Assembly (NCBI RefSeq): GCF_016811995.1
Contig: NZ_CP069159.1
Coordinates: 4,216,001 to 4,280,000, forward strand
Direction of reading: 5' to 3'
Origin: Citrobacter sp. R56
Lineage (GTDB): Bacteria > Pseudomonadota > Gammaproteobacteria > Enterobacterales > Enterobacteriaceae
Length of the DNA: 64,000 nt
Below are positions 36,293-47,922 of the stretch, one piece after another; the stretch's first letter is position 1; every line of letters starts with the position of its first letter. Below the pieces are notes generated by a model, which saw nothing but the letters and a program-made list of their open reading frames with translations, was not told the origin of the DNA and did no database searches. Made by a program: the position numbers and the translations under genes.

Positions 36293-36982
36293 ATGAAACG
36301 ACTTTTCGCATTGATGTTAATGATGACATGCGTTGCCCATGCCGAAGAGCCAGAGCCGGGCAGCCAGTATTTGAAGGCCGCTGAATCCGGAGACCGCCGT
36401 GCGCAATACTATCTCGCAGACAGTTGGTTTAGCTCAGGTAACCTGAGCAAGGCCGAATTCTGGGCGCAAAAATCAGCGGATAACGGTGATGCGGACGCCT
36501 GCGCATTACTGGCGCAAATCAAGATAACCAATCCGGTGAGTCTGGATTACCCCGAGGCCAGGACGCTCGCCGAAAAAGCCGTACAGGCGGGAAGTCTGCC
36601 GGGCGAAATTACGCTGGCGCGTATTTTAGTCAATACCCAGGCGGGTCACCCCGATTACCCAAAAGCGATTTCACTACTGCAAAACGCCTCTGAAAATCTG
36701 GAAAATGACTCTGCCGTCGATGCGCAAATGCTGCTCGGGTTGATTTACGCCAACGGTGTGGGGATCCCCGCAGACGATGATAAAGCCACCTGGTACTTCA
36801 AGCGTAGCTCCGCGATTTCCCGTACCGGATATTCCGAATACTGGGCCGGAATGATCTTCCTGAACGGTGAACAGGGTTTTATCGAGAAGAATAAACAGAA
36901 GGCGCTGCACTGGTTGAATCTGAGCTGTATGGAAGGATTTGATACCGGCTGTGAAGAATTTGAAAAGTTAACCAATGGGTGA
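36293..36982 (+). CDS. yjcO: YjcO, secreted Sel1-repeat protein
   Basis: This is a periplasmic protein of 229 residues with a signal peptide of about 17 residues (LMMTCVAHA). The mature part has Sel1/TPR-like helical repeats, seen as AAESGDRRAQYYLA, AQKSADNGDADACALLA, AEKAVQAG and a last repeat ALHWLNLSCMEGFDTGCEEF. It is recognised as E. coli YjcO by position between fdhF and gltP and by length. Its function is unknown; Sel1 proteins usually scaffold other proteins. The start at 36293 is the first ATG giving a proper signal peptide. Confidence 0.9.
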   Translation: MKRLFALMLMMTCVAHAEEPEPGSQYLKAAESGDRRAQYYLADSWFSSGNLSKAEFWAQKSADNGDADACALLAQIKITNPVSLDYPEARTLAEKAVQAGSLPGEITLARILVNTQAGHPDYPKAISLLQNASENLENDSAVDAQMLLGLIYANGVGIPADDDKATWYFKRSSAISRTGYSEYWAGMIFLNGEQGFIEKNKQKALHWLNLSCMEGFDTGCEEFEKLTNG

Positions 36983-36988
36983 ATCAGA

Positions 36989-37069
36989 TTGCCTGATGGC
37001 GACGCTCTCGCGTCTTATCAGGCCTACAAAGGAAGTGTAGGCCGGATAAGCGAAGCGCCATCCGGCAAT
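36989..37069. repeat. REP pair between yjcO and gltP
   Basis: TTGCCTGATGGCGACG/CGTCTTATCAGGC and GTAGGCCGGATAAGCG/CGCCATCCGGCAA face each other between the convergent stops of yjcO and gltP. Confidence 0.85.
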
Positions 37070-37083
37070 CAACCCGCAATCAA

Positions 37084-38397
37084 TTATTGATCGGCGGTTT
37101 TATCGAATTTGCCCAGCACTTCGCGCTCATACGCCAGCGCTTTTTTACGGTCAAATTTGTGTTCCCACTTGGCAATTACCAGCACCGCCAGCGCATTGCC
37201 CACCACGTTCAACGCCGTACGCGCCATGTCGAGGATACGGTCAACACCGGCAATAAACGCCAGACCTTCCAGCGGGATCCCCACGCTACCCAACGTTGCC
37301 AGCAGCACCACGAAAGAAACGCCCGGCACGCCGGCAATCCCTTTCGATGTCACCATTAACGTCAGCACCAGCACGATTTCCTGCCACAGCGACAGGTCGA
37401 TGCCGTACAGTTGCGCGATAAAAATGGCCGCAATACTCTGGTACAACGTTGAGCCATCGAGGTTAAAGGAGTACCCGGTTGGCACCACGAAACTGGTGAT
37501 CGACGCCGGTGCGCCGTAAGCTTCCATCTTCTCAATGATGCGCGGCAGCACGCTCTCCGAGCTGGCCGTCGAGTATGCCAGAATCAGTTCATCCTTCAGG
37601 ATACGAATCAGGATCCAGATGCTCAGTCCGCATATCCGCGCCACAATTCCCAGCACCACCAGGGCAAAGAACAGAATCGCGAAGTGAACCAGCAGCACCA
37701 GTTTCGCCAGCGGCCACAGCGACGCAAAACCAAAGTTGGCGACGGTGACGGCGATCAATGCAAACACACCGACTGGCGCATAGCGCATCACCATGTGCGT
37801 CACTTTGAACATGGTTTCTGAAATGGAGCGGAACACTGCCACCAGCGGTTCGCGGTGCGTTGACGGCAACGATGACAGGCCGAGACCAAACAGTACCGAG
37901 AAGAAGATAATCGGCAGCATGTCACCTTTCGCCATCGACGCGATGATGTTGGTCGGCACCAGCGACAAGATGGTGCCCATCAAGCCATGCGCGTGGCTCT
38001 GCACCTCTGCCGTCGTGTTCTGATATTTCGAAATATCCGCCGTCGCCAGCTGCGACATATCGATCCCGGAACCGGGCTGGAACACGTTCGCCAGGGTAAT
38101 CCCAAGGATAATGGCAACCGTCGTGATCACTTCGAAATAGATAATGGTTTTGGCGCCAATACGCCCCAGTTGCTTCGCGTCACCGACGCCTGCAATACCA
38201 ACCACAAGGGTAGAGATCACAATCGGCACAACGATCATTTTGATCAGGTGGATAAAGATATCACCCGCCGGAGAGAGCAGGTTTACCACCAGCCATTCGC
38301 GGCTGTCACTGTGATAATGCAGATAACTGCCCAGCAGAATGCCCAGCACCATCGCCAGCAAAATTTGCCAGGCCAGGCTGATTTTCATGTTTTTCAT
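37084..38397 (-). CDS. gltP: Glutamate/aspartate:proton symporter GltP
   Basis: This inner-membrane dicarboxylate/amino acid:cation symporter takes up glutamate and aspartate with H+. It has 437 residues, the E. coli length. Family motifs include the serine-rich AYSTASSESVLPR hairpin, VVPTGYSFNLDGST (transport core), and GIAGVPGVSFV. The ATG at 38397 has a GAGGAAG site nine bases upstream; the frame extends six codons further without support. It lies downstream of nrfG on the same strand, 345 bp away, and converges with yjcO. Confidence 0.96.
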   Translation of the reverse strand: MKNMKISLAWQILLAMVLGILLGSYLHYHSDSREWLVVNLLSPAGDIFIHLIKMIVVPIVISTLVVGIAGVGDAKQLGRIGAKTIIYFEVITTVAIILGITLANVFQPGSGIDMSQLATADISKYQNTTAEVQSHAHGLMGTILSLVPTNIIASMAKGDMLPIIFFSVLFGLGLSSLPSTHREPLVAVFRSISETMFKVTHMVMRYAPVGVFALIAVTVANFGFASLWPLAKLVLLVHFAILFFALVVLGIVARICGLSIWILIRILKDELILAYSTASSESVLPRIIEKMEAYGAPASITSFVVPTGYSFNLDGSTLYQSIAAIFIAQLYGIDLSLWQEIVLVLTLMVTSKGIAGVPGVSFVVLLATLGSVGIPLEGLAFIAGVDRILDMARTALNVVGNALAVLVIAKWEHKFDRKKALAYEREVLGKFDKTADQ

Positions 38398-38742
38398 AAC
38401 GACAGACTTCCTCAATGAAGCGCCATTCTACGTGCGCTGACGTGAGAATGGTTACATACTGAAAGGGTATGAATTGTGTTGCGTACGTTTGTAGTGTTTT
38501 TTCACGGGCATAATCAGTACCATTTACACGGCATCTTGTGCAACCCTTTAAGAACGAGGCATTTCGCTAATTTAATGCATAATAATGCGAGTTTATCGCG
38601 ATAATCATCAATAACCATTTGTTATGAAAAGATTTTTATAGCCATTGTTTTGAATAATACACTTTTGGAATCATTTTAATCTTTTTGTTCATTTGATTAT
38701 TTTATAATCATCAAAAAAGACCAAAATCACAAAAAAGTGAAA
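38398..38742. other. gltP-nrfG intergenic region, 345 bp
   Basis: No gene is visible. It is very AT-rich near nrfG. A short palindrome TGATTAT-TTT-ATAATCA (38694-38710) lies about 33 bp after the nrfG stop and may be a weak terminator. The gltP promoter must be here but I cannot place it with confidence. Confidence 0.55.
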
Positions 38743-39474
38743 TCATTTCTGCTGATTCCGCAACAATTTCGCCATATTAATAGCGTCTATGAGTTGCACG
38801 CGGTTAACTCTCGGCGAGTTCAAATCCAGTAATTGTTGCCACAATGAAATGGCTTGTACGTAGTTAGCCTGCATAAACGCATCAGAGGCCAATAACATCA
38901 ACGCCGTCACTTCCGTCGCATCCAGCGCCAGCGCTTTATCAATCATTTCCCGCGTCGCTGGCGTCATATGCTGCCCGGACTGGTAGTACAACACCGTTGC
39001 CAGCGCCGAATAGATCTCCGCGTTTTCGCCCTTCAGGCGCAGTGCCTGACGGTAGGCCAGCAGCGCATTCTGATACGCGTTGCGCCACAGATAATACTCG
39101 CCGAGCATCGCCCACTGCTCACTGTCCTGCGGATTTGCACGAATCTTCGCCTGCAACGCCAGCAGCTGCTTTTCAGGGGTCTGCTCATCAGCAAAAACGT
39201 GTAGCGGGTCCGCCAGCCGCTGCTGCTCCTGGCGCACCGCATGCCATTTCGGGCTAAGCAGATAACCGCCGACGCATAGCAGCAACACGCCCGCCGCAAC
39301 GGCAGTCATCGCTTTCACCGGCAACGGACGTAAGGGTACGCCCATCACCACCGGTTCTGCCAGATCGTGATGTAGTTCACACTGCAAGGGTGTTGCGACC
39401 CCCTCAGACATCTGCTGACTCGCCTGGCGCTGGCTGTGACGCAGCAGCTGTACGCTCACCTGATGCAAACTCAT
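38743..39474 (-). CDS. nrfG: Cytochrome c552 maturation protein NrfG, with N-terminal extension
   Basis: NrfG is the TPR subunit of the NrfEFG heme lyase that attaches the special CWSCK heme of NrfA. It has 243 residues. The first 45 or so ([20 protein letters not shown] onward, with many Gln and Glu) precede one membrane segment (about 54-73), then a periplasmic TPR region with [13 protein letters not shown] and INMAKLL at the end. K-12 NrfG is about 198 residues and begins just before the membrane segment, so this protein has an extra cytoplasmic lead resembling the same region of CcmI. The start overlaps the nrfF stop (ATGA). An internal start near the membrane segment is possible. Confidence 0.85.
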   Translation of the reverse strand: MSLHQVSVQLLRHSQRQASQQMSEGVATPLQCELHHDLAEPVVMGVPLRPLPVKAMTAVAAGVLLLCVGGYLLSPKWHAVRQEQQRLADPLHVFADEQTPEKQLLALQAKIRANPQDSEQWAMLGEYYLWRNAYQNALLAYRQALRLKGENAEIYSALATVLYYQSGQHMTPATREMIDKALALDATEVTALMLLASDAFMQANYVQAISLWQQLLDLNSPRVNRVQLIDAINMAKLLRNQQK

Positions 39475-39977
39475 TCGCCCTCCTTTTTGCTCTGGCTGAC
39501 GCTCGCCTGCCATAACAGGAAGCCTGCCAGCAATAACAGAACGCAGGGCAACGCCCACAGCACGATCGTTTGGCCCGTCAACGGTGGGTTATAGAGGACA
39601 AATTCGCCGTAACGTTGCGTCATCCAGCGCGTGATCTCCTCTTCGCTTTTCCCTTCTGCCACCATGGTGAAAACCTGGTGGCGCATACTCACCGCAACAG
39701 GCGCATTGGATTCCAGCAAGTTTTGATTCTGGCACTGCGGACAACGCAACTGGCTGGCAATAAACAGGGACTTTTCCTGCTGTTGCGGGCTTTCAAAGGC
39801 CCAGGTGTCTACAACCTGGGCGTGGCTGGTAAAGGAGATGAAAAACAGCACCAAGGCTAAGAGTAAAAATGTGATGCCGGATGGCGGCGTAAACGCCTTA
39901 TCCGGCCTACGGGGTGCGCCAATTCCAGGCCGGATAAGCGTAGTGCTATTCGGTAAAAATGGGGTCATCTTAGGCAT
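39471..39977 (-). CDS. nrfF: Heme lyase subunit NrfF, with REP-derived N-terminus
   Basis: NrfF is the CcmH-like thioreductant subunit of NrfEFG that presents the apo-NrfA CWSCK motif. The conserved part starts at about residue 34 with a hydrophobic segment ([16 protein letters not shown]), then [15 protein letters not shown], and the redox motif [10 protein letters not shown], followed by a C-terminal membrane segment (about 140-158). The only ATG giving this frame is at 39977, overlapping the nrfE stop, and codons for about residues 10-33 are REP sequence. K-12 NrfF is 127 residues and lacks this. A TTG within the hydrophobic segment is an alternative start but leaves a very short signal. 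Confidence 0.8.
   Translation of the reverse strand: MPKMTPFLPNSTTLIRPGIGAPRRPDKAFTPPSGITFLLLALVLFFISFTSHAQVVDTWAFESPQQQEKSLFIASQLRCPQCQNQNLLESNAPVAVSMRHQVFTMVAEGKSEEEITRWMTQRYGEFVLYNPPLTGQTIVLWALPCVLLLLAGFLLWQASVSQSKKEGE
39873..39953. repeat. REP pair overlapping the nrfF 5' end
   Basis: TGCCGGATGGCGGCG/CGCCTTATCCGGCC is followed by AGGCCGGATAAGCG and a decayed arm (GTGCTATTCGGTA). It lies between nrfE and the conserved part of nrfF and is in frame with nrfF. Confidence 0.85.
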
Positions 39978-41847
39978 CGCGTTTTCTCCCTCGCCATCCG
40001 CTGAGCAGCGCGCCAAGCACCATCAACAGCCCACCGCCCCATATCCAGCGTACGCCGGTCTGTACGTACAAACGCATGGCGTAACGGTCCTGCCCGGTTT
40101 TTTCGCCGATGACCGCATACCAGTCGTGGAGCAGATTCCAGCGAATTCCCGGTTCCATCATCTGCTGGCGACGCGCAGCATAGAAGCGACGTTCAGGCAG
40201 CAGACTGCCAATACGCGTCTTATCCTGCCACAGCGAAATCAGCGCTTTCTCGGTGGTGTAATTCCCCTTTGCTTCCAGGTCGAGGCGCTCATAACGGAAG
40301 GTGTAGCCCGCCAGCTCAACCTGCTGTCCCGGACTCAGATTAAGGCTGACCTCCTGTCGGCTCCCGCTGGAGAAGATGATCCCCGCCGCCACCATCAGTA
40401 CCCCACTGTGCGCCAGCAGCGCCGGAAGCTGACGGCGCAACGCATCAGCAGGCTGAAACCAGAGCCTCAGCATCACTGCCGCCACCAGGCCGCACGCCAG
40501 CGCTTCTGCCGCACCGAGCGACCAGCACAGCGCTACTGCCAGCAACCCAATCGCAAAGGGCCATACCCGACGGCGCAGGGAGATGGGCGGCGAACGTTTC
40601 CAGAATCCGCCTGCCGAGAGCCCTATCACCACCAGCATCAGCAGACCAAAAGGCAATGTGGCGCGGTTAAAATAGGGGGCGCCAACAGAGAGTCGCCCCC
40701 ACCCCAACAGGCCGTAGAGCATGGGGTAGAGCGTACCGATGAACACTATCAGCAGTATCGCGCTAAAAAACAGCAGTGCCGCCAGAATCATCATTTCGCG
40801 CGACCAGAGGGTGAATCGCGCAGCCTGCTGTGTGACCCGCGCCCGCCAGCCGTACAGTCCCAGTGAGGCCAGACTCAGGGCGCAGAAAAGTCCAAACAAC
40901 GGTACGGCGCGCACGTTATCCAGCGCAAAGGCGTGTACGGAAACCAAAATGCCGGAGCGCACAATCAGCGTGCCCAACAGCGAAAGGATCAGGGTCAGAA
41001 TGGCCAGCAGCAGCGACCAGTGGCGGAAGATGCCACGCTGACGTGAGACATACAGGCTGTGCAGCAACGCGCTGGCGGAAAGCCAGGGCAATAAGGAAGC
41101 GTTTTCCACCGGGTCCCAGAACCACCAGCCGCCCCAGCCCAGCTCGCAATACGCCCACCATGAACCGAGAATGATGCCGAGCGTCAGCGCACACCAGCCG
41201 GGCAACGCCCAACGCCAGCAGACCCAGGCCGTTGCCGCGCTAAAACCGCCGCGCAATAGCGACGCTAATGCCACACCCGCCGCCACCATCAAACCGCCGT
41301 AACCAAGATAGAGCAGCGGAGGATGAAGAATTAACCCGAGATGTTGCAGCATCGGATTGAGATCGCGTCCTTCGATGGCAGGCGGAAACAGACGCACAAA
41401 CGGATCGGACCACACCACCACGAACAGCAGCAGTAAGGCCGTGATGACTGACAAAATGCTGAGCGTCAGCGGGAACAGAGGATCAGACTGCCTGCGATAA
41501 CGCCAGGCAAACAGCGCCCCCCAGCCGGAAAGCAGCAGCACCCACAGCAGCAGAGATCCTTCGTGACCACCCCACACCGCTGCCAGTTTTAGTCCCCACG
41601 GCAACAAACGGTAGCTGTGCTGGGCAACGTAAACGACCGAGAAGTCGCTGGTGAGAAAGCAGATGACCAGAATGGAAAACGCGAGCAGTAACAGGACAAA
41701 CTGCGCCAGCACGCCCACCGTCGCCAGAGGCATAACACGCTGCCAGCGCAGGCGAACGCCTGCCAGCGTAACAAGCGGGGTCAACACGTTGACCCCGAGA
41801 CTCAATAGCAGCGCCAGAAACCCGGCTTCAGGAAGGAAGAGATCCAA
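39970..41847 (-). CDS. nrfE: Heme lyase subunit NrfE (CcmF-like)
   Basis: NrfE is a polytopic inner-membrane heme-handling protein of the NrfEFG lyase. It has 625 residues with about 14-15 hydrophobic segments. The tryptophan-rich WWD domain is clear (ELGWGGWWFWDPVENASLLP), with histidines in VWGGHEGSLLLW and in FRHWS that are typical heme ligands. No ATG suits the start; TTG at 41847, four bases after the nrfD stop, is the best candidate. It is longer than the K-12 protein (552) as I recall. It overlaps the predicted nrfF ATG. Confidence 0.92.
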   Translation of the reverse strand: MDLFLPEAGFLALLLSLGVNVLTPLVTLAGVRLRWQRVMPLATVGVLAQFVLLLLAFSILVICFLTSDFSVVYVAQHSYRLLPWGLKLAAVWGGHEGSLLLWVLLLSGWGALFAWRYRRQSDPLFPLTLSILSVITALLLLFVVVWSDPFVRLFPPAIEGRDLNPMLQHLGLILHPPLLYLGYGGLMVAAGVALASLLRGGFSAATAWVCWRWALPGWCALTLGIILGSWWAYCELGWGGWWFWDPVENASLLPWLSASALLHSLYVSRQRGIFRHWSLLLAILTLILSLLGTLIVRSGILVSVHAFALDNVRAVPLFGLFCALSLASLGLYGWRARVTQQAARFTLWSREMMILAALLFFSAILLIVFIGTLYPMLYGLLGWGRLSVGAPYFNRATLPFGLLMLVVIGLSAGGFWKRSPPISLRRRVWPFAIGLLAVALCWSLGAAEALACGLVAAVMLRLWFQPADALRRQLPALLAHSGVLMVAAGIIFSSGSRQEVSLNLSPGQQVELAGYTFRYERLDLEAKGNYTTEKALISLWQDKTRIGSLLPERRFYAARRQQMMEPGIRWNLLHDWYAVIGEKTGQDRYAMRLYVQTGVRWIWGGGLLMVLGALLSGWRGRKRDA

Positions 41848-41851
41848 AAAG

Positions 41852-42808
41852 CTATGCCACCGTCAGTTGCCCTGCATAAAGAATAAAGAAGCGCAGCAAC
41901 AACACACCGGTCAGACTGGCGCCGCACACCGCCAGCACGCCATGAAATGTCGAACCGCGATTTGCCCAGGGTTTCAGCAGCATCGGCACAATCAATCCCA
42001 ATCCCGCAACGCCCAGCCAGAACCACCAGGTCCAGAATCCACCGCCCAATGCCGCCGACAGCGCGCGCATTTTGCCGTCATCACCCAGCGCCAGCCCGAC
42101 GAAAAACGCCGCCAGCAGGAAGATCTCCAGCCACACCACCGGGGTTTCCATGCGATGCACAAAGTGCGCTTCGGTGCTGTGCGGATTGCCGCGATGGCGC
42201 AAAGCCATGGCAATCAGCGCTACCGCCGCCCCGGAAGAGATCCCCGAGAACAGGAACAGGACCGGCAAAATCGGGTTATTCAGGAACGGATAGGACTTCA
42301 GCGCCGAGAGCAGAAAACCGGTATACGCCCCGAGCAGCACCGCCAGAACCAGCATCACCGTTTCAAGCAAACGGTGGAACGGCGTCAGCAGCGTGAGTAC
42401 CTTCTGTACCAGTCCCAGGCGTGGCAACCAGCGCTGTTGCAGGGCAATCACCTCTTTTTCAAAGATTTTTGCCAGCCACAGGGCAAGCACCACCATATAA
42501 AGCTGGAACAGCATGACCCCCATCGACATCACCGAGGTGAAACTGTAGTGGAACATCAGCTTCCAGAAGGTCCACGGGCGCGTCAGGTGGAAGACAAGGA
42601 TCAGCAGGCCGAGAATAATCGCGCCCGGCCCCACCACCAGCGTGGTGCGCAGCAGCGTACTGTCGGCCCCGCCCGCCTCCGGATGGAAACGCCGCAACAA
42701 AATGGCCAGTGTGACCAACCCGGCGGAGATCCCAATCAAAAACAGGTAGATGGCGATGGGCCAGTCCCACACCAGCGATTCAAAATGGAAAGCAGAAGCG
42801 TGTGTCAT
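41852..42808 (-). CDS. nrfD: Membrane quinol dehydrogenase subunit NrfD
   Basis: NrfD is the integral membrane subunit that oxidises menaquinol and passes electrons to NrfC and NrfB. It has 318 residues with about eight hydrophobic segments in the NrfD/PsrC family pattern. Conserved features include WDWPIAIYLFLIGISAG at the N-terminus and LSALKSYPFLNNPILP. Its start overlaps the nrfC stop by four bases. Confidence 0.95.
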   Translation of the reverse strand: MTHASAFHFESLVWDWPIAIYLFLIGISAGLVTLAILLRRFHPEAGGADSTLLRTTLVVGPGAIILGLLILVFHLTRPWTFWKLMFHYSFTSVMSMGVMLFQLYMVVLALWLAKIFEKEVIALQQRWLPRLGLVQKVLTLLTPFHRLLETVMLVLAVLLGAYTGFLLSALKSYPFLNNPILPVLFLFSGISSGAAVALIAMALRHRGNPHSTEAHFVHRMETPVVWLEIFLLAAFFVGLALGDDGKMRALSAALGGGFWTWWFWLGVAGLGLIVPMLLKPWANRGSTFHGVLAVCGASLTGVLLLRFFILYAGQLTVA

Positions 42809-43476
42809 TGGCTCACCTCCCCAAATTTAAAGGGAACGCGGTAGACCTTCGGTTTAGTCCCCAACGCCAGCTTGTAGCGGTAGGTCGTTTTCTGCTGCAA
42901 CAAGCGAGAAATATCGCTGTTGGGATCGTCCAGATTGCCGAACGTCAGCGCCTTCGTCGGGCAGGACTCGACGCAGGCTGGCAGCTTGCCCGCTTTCAGA
43001 TTGGTCTTCCGGCAGAAATCGCACTTATCCGCCGTCTTCGTGACCGGGTGGATAAACCGCACGCGGTACGGACAGGCGGCGATGCAGTACTGACAGCCGA
43101 CGCAGAGATCCGGATCCACATCCACAATACCGCTGGCGGCATCACGGAATGAGGCTCCCGTCGGGCAGACGTCAACGCAGGGCGCATGGTCGCAGTGCTG
43201 GCACGAGTGACGGAAAAAGCGATATTTCACATCCGGGAATGTGCCCTGCGGCTCGCTACGAATAATCGTCAGACGCGATACCCCTTCCGGCACCTGATTC
43301 ACTTCCCGGCAGGCATCCATACAGGCGGTACAGCCGATGCACAATGTTTCATCATGCACCATACCGTAACGTACTCCGTTGATGTTCAACGTTTTCGCCA
43401 CCACGCGTCCAGCCGTTGCGCTCACCGCCACCAGCGCGCCGACGCGGGTGATAAACTGGCGACGGGAGCAACTCAT
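42805..43476 (-). CDS. nrfC: Periplasmic 4x[4Fe-4S] ferredoxin NrfC
   Basis: NrfC carries electrons from NrfD to NrfB. It has 223 residues. A Tat-type signal is visible ([20 protein letters not shown]), so it is exported folded. Four cysteine clusters follow: [37 protein letters not shown], and CDFC with CVESCP, consistent with four [4Fe-4S] centres. It overlaps both nrfB and nrfD by four bases. Confidence 0.96.
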   Translation of the reverse strand: MSCSRRQFITRVGALVAVSATAGRVVAKTLNINGVRYGMVHDETLCIGCTACMDACREVNQVPEGVSRLTIIRSEPQGTFPDVKYRFFRHSCQHCDHAPCVDVCPTGASFRDAASGIVDVDPDLCVGCQYCIAACPYRVRFIHPVTKTADKCDFCRKTNLKAGKLPACVESCPTKALTFGNLDDPNSDISRLLQQKTTYRYKLALGTKPKVYRVPFKFGEVSQ

Positions 43477-44039
43477 GGATGCTCCTTAAGCAAGGGAACG
43501 GACGCCGGATTAAAGTTCGGATTGTTACGCTGATCGCTGTGGCAATCGACGCAAATCTTGACCCGTTCTTTATCATTTAACGTCTGCATCGTGTCTTGCT
43601 TTGGATGCAACGTGTGGCAACTGGCGCACGTCACTTTCGTCACATGGACATCGTGAGGCCAGAACGCTTTTTGCAACTGCTCGGGCAGGTGGCAGGACAT
43701 ACAGACGCTGTTCTGCTGCTCTACGTTGTACATCGGCTCGTTAAAGCGCATCACATCCTTCACCCCTTCGCGGTGCTGGGGCGACGGCTGGCCATGACAG
43801 TTAGTGCAGGTGACCGGCAGTTTGTTGTTCGGGTTAATGGCAGCGGCATGTTTACCATGCATACCTTCGGTGTCCGGCTTGTGGCAGTCCAGGCAAGCGG
43901 CATCAGGGCTGCGCTGCTGAGTCACCGTCCAGCGTTGTTCAGACTCCTGCGGCGTTGGCGTGGCGGTCATTCCACTCAGGCTCCAGAACAGACCTGACGC
44001 CAGCACCCCAGCAGTTAATAACGAACGTAATACGCTCAT
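43473..44039 (-). CDS. nrfB: Pentaheme cytochrome c NrfB
   Basis: NrfB is a periplasmic electron donor to NrfA. It has 188 residues, with a signal peptide of about 25 residues and five CxxCH heme sites: CLDCH, CTNCH, CMSCH, CASCH and CVDCH. The ATG at 44039 has GGAG five bases upstream; a GTG six bases earlier is less likely. It lies 44 bp after nrfA. Confidence 0.96.
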   Translation of the reverse strand: MSVLRSLLTAGVLASGLFWSLSGMTATPTPQESEQRWTVTQQRSPDAACLDCHKPDTEGMHGKHAAAINPNNKLPVTCTNCHGQPSPQHREGVKDVMRFNEPMYNVEQQNSVCMSCHLPEQLQKAFWPHDVHVTKVTCASCHTLHPKQDTMQTLNDKERVKICVDCHSDQRNNPNFNPASVPLLKEHP

Positions 44040-44083
44040 ATTCACTCCGTTGAGTTATCTGCCCCTTGCGGAGCAGAAGGGGG

Positions 44084-45565
<1,482 letters not shown>

Positions 45566-45651
45566 TTATTGTTCTCCCATAACAGCAACCGCACGAACAC
45601 TGTTATGACATTACTCCCCTCTATGTGTAACAAATAACCACACTTAAAATG

Positions 45652-45665
45652 TTGTTTTTAATCAA
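45652..45665. promoter_or_regulatory. FNR site of the nrfA promoter
   Basis: The minus strand reads TTGATTAAAAACAA, nine of ten consensus bases of TTGAT-N4-ATCAA. If centred at -41.5 as in E. coli, transcription starts near 45617. Confidence 0.65.
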
Positions 45666-45802
45666 TTGTAAGTGCATGTTAAATACCACTTTAGAGTTAT
45701 CAACCTCCTTTATCGCCCACTTCTTTTATCAACTTTCGACACAACGCACACTTTCAAGAAAAAACTTATAACGTCATGTTATAGAAAGAATTAACTCATT
45801 TT

Positions 45803-45818
45803 TGCGAGTTCCCTTCAA
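45803..45818. promoter_or_regulatory. Candidate CRP site II of acs
   Basis: TGCGAGTTCCCTTCAA is a weak TGTGA-N6-TCACA match centred about 123 bp before the predicted acs start point. E. coli acs has its second CRP site at -122.5. The call depends on that spacing. Confidence 0.5.
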
Positions 45819-45856
45819 AAAACAGTTTGCCGCTAATTTGCACAATTCCGTTATTG

Positions 45857-45872
45857 CGTGATCTGCCGCGCA
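45857..45872. promoter_or_regulatory. Candidate CRP site I of acs
   Basis: CGTGATCTGCCGCGCA is centred about 69.5 bp before the predicted start point, the class III activator position of E. coli acs CRP I. The right half-site is degenerate. Confidence 0.55.
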
Positions 45873-45921
45873 AATACTAAACAAAACTGCCAAAGCCCCT
45901 ATATTTAACGTTTATGAGACA

Positions 45922-45927
45922 TATTAT
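45922..45927 (+). promoter_or_regulatory. -10 element of the acs promoter
   Basis: TATTAT places the start point near 45934, about 20 bp before the acs ATG, as for E. coli acsP2. The -35 is poor, fitting CRP dependence. Confidence 0.6.
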
Positions 45928-45954
45928 TAACATCTTACAAGGAGAACAAAAGCC

Positions 45955-47913
45955 ATGAGCCAAATCCATAAACACGCTATTCCCGCAAACATTGCGGATC
46001 GTTGCCTGATCAATCCGGAGCAGTACGAAGCCAAGTATCAACAGTCAATTAACGATCCCAATACGTTTTGGGGCGAACAGGGCAAAATTCTCGACTGGAT
46101 CAAACCGTATCAGAAGGTGAAAAACACCTCCTTTGCTCCAGGTAATGTCTCAATTAAATGGTACGAGGACGGCACGCTGAATCTGGCGGCAAACTGCCTT
46201 GACCGTCACCTGCAAGAAAACGGCGATCGCACCGCCATCATCTGGGAAGGCGACGACGCCTCACAGAGCAAACACATTACCTATCGCGAACTGCATCGCG
46301 ACGTCTGCCGTTTCGCCAACACCCTGGTTGAGCTGGGCATTAAAAAGGGCGACGTCGTGGCCATCTATATGCCGATGGTGCCGGAAGCGGCAGTCGCGAT
46401 GCTGGCTTGTGCCCGTATCGGTGCCGTGCATTCCGTTATCTTTGGCGGCTTCTCACCGGAAGCCGTTGCCGGGCGCATTATCGACTCCAGCTCACGTCTG
46501 GTGATTACCGCCGATGAAGGGGTACGCGCCGGGCGCAGCATCCCACTGAAAAAGAACGTCGATGACGCGCTGAAAAATCCTAACGTGAAGAGCGTTGAGC
46601 ATGTGGTGGTGCTGAAGCGCACGGGCGGAAAAATTGACTGGCAGGAAGGTCGTGACCTGTGGTGGGGCGATCTGATTGAGCAGGCCAGCGCCGATCATCA
46701 GCCTGTCGAAGTGAACGCCGAAGACCCGCTGTTCATCCTTTACACGTCCGGCTCCACCGGCAAACCTAAAGGCGTGCTGCATACCACCGGGGGTTATCTG
46801 GTGTATGCCGCCACCACGTTCAAATATGTCTTTGACTATCACCCAGGCGATATCTACTGGTGTACCGCCGATGTGGGTTGGGTCACCGGACACAGCTACC
46901 TGCTGTACGGCCCGCTGGCCTGCGGCGCAACCACCCTGATGTTTGAAGGTGTACCGAACTGGCCGACCCCTGCGCGGATGTCGCAAGTGGTGGACAAACA
47001 CCAGGTCAACATTCTCTACACCGCACCTACCGCTATTCGCGCCCTGATGGCAGAAGGCGATAAGGCCATTGAAGGTACTGACCGCTCTTCCCTGCGTATC
47101 CTCGGTTCGGTTGGCGAACCTATCAACCCGGAAGCCTGGGAATGGTACTGGAAGAAGATCGGTAACGAGAAATGCCCGGTGATAGACACCTGGTGGCAGA
47201 CGGAAACCGGTGGCTTTATGATCACGCCAATGCCGGGCGCTACTGCGTTAAAAGCAGGCTCCGCGACACACCCCTTCTTCGGCGTACAACCTGCGCTGGT
47301 GGATAACGAAGGCAATCCGCAGGAAGGCGCAGCCGAAGGCAATCTGGTGATCACCGACTCCTGGCCTGGCCAGGCGCGCACACTGTTTGGCGATCACGAG
47401 CGCTTTGAGCAAACCTACTTCTCTACCTTCAAAAATATGTATTTCAGCGGTGATGGCGCGCGTCGTGACGAAGACGGCTATTACTGGATCACCGGACGCG
47501 TCGATGACGTGCTGAACGTTTCCGGTCACCGTCTGGGAACGGCGGAGATCGAGTCAGCGCTGGTGTCGCATCCAAAGATCGCCGAAGCGGCGGTGGTCGG
47601 TATCCCACACAGCATCAAGGGACAGGCGATTTATGCCTACGTGACGCTGAATCATGGCGAAGAACCGTCACCGGAGCTGTATACCGAAGTGCGTAACTGG
47701 GTGCGTAAAGAGATTGGCCCGCTGGCGACACCAGATGTGCTGCACTGGACCGACTCTCTGCCCAAAACCCGTTCAGGCAAGATTATGCGCCGCATTCTGC
47801 GCAAGATAGCGGCAGGCGATACCAGCAATCTGGGCGATACCTCGACCCTCGCCGATCCGGGCGTGGTAGAGAAACTGCTCGAAGAGAAGCAGGCCATCGC
47901 AATGCCTTCATAA
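45955..47913 (+). CDS. acs: Acetyl-CoA synthetase Acs
   Basis: Acs activates acetate to acetyl-CoA via acetyl-AMP and scavenges low acetate. It has 652 residues, the E. coli length. The AMP-binding motif [11 protein letters not shown] lies at about 264-274, WWQTETGG in the centre, and the C-terminal [11 protein letters not shown] carries Lys609, which is acetylated in the Pat/CobB control system. It heads acs-yjcH-actP; a REP and an ERIC element lie between it and yjcH. Confidence 0.97.
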   Translation: MSQIHKHAIPANIADRCLINPEQYEAKYQQSINDPNTFWGEQGKILDWIKPYQKVKNTSFAPGNVSIKWYEDGTLNLAANCLDRHLQENGDRTAIIWEGDDASQSKHITYRELHRDVCRFANTLVELGIKKGDVVAIYMPMVPEAAVAMLACARIGAVHSVIFGGFSPEAVAGRIIDSSSRLVITADEGVRAGRSIPLKKNVDDALKNPNVKSVEHVVVLKRTGGKIDWQEGRDLWWGDLIEQASADHQPVEVNAEDPLFILYTSGSTGKPKGVLHTTGGYLVYAATTFKYVFDYHPGDIYWCTADVGWVTGHSYLLYGPLACGATTLMFEGVPNWPTPARMSQVVDKHQVNILYTAPTAIRALMAEGDKAIEGTDRSSLRILGSVGEPINPEAWEWYWKKIGNEKCPVIDTWWQTETGGFMITPMPGATALKAGSATHPFFGVQPALVDNEGNPQEGAAEGNLVITDSWPGQARTLFGDHERFEQTYFSTFKNMYFSGDGARRDEDGYYWITGRVDDVLNVSGHRLGTAEIESALVSHPKIAEAAVVGIPHSIKGQAIYAYVTLNHGEEPSPELYTEVRNWVRKEIGPLATPDVLHWTDSLPKTRSGKIMRRILRKIAAGDTSNLGDTSTLADPGVVEKLLEEKQAIAMPS

Positions 47914-47922
47914 GAAAAATAT

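Noticed and set aside
40739-42844. Plus-strand frames opposite nrfD and nrfE
   Set aside because: Arg/Gln/His-rich composition is typical of shadows of membrane protein genes; no ribosome sites.
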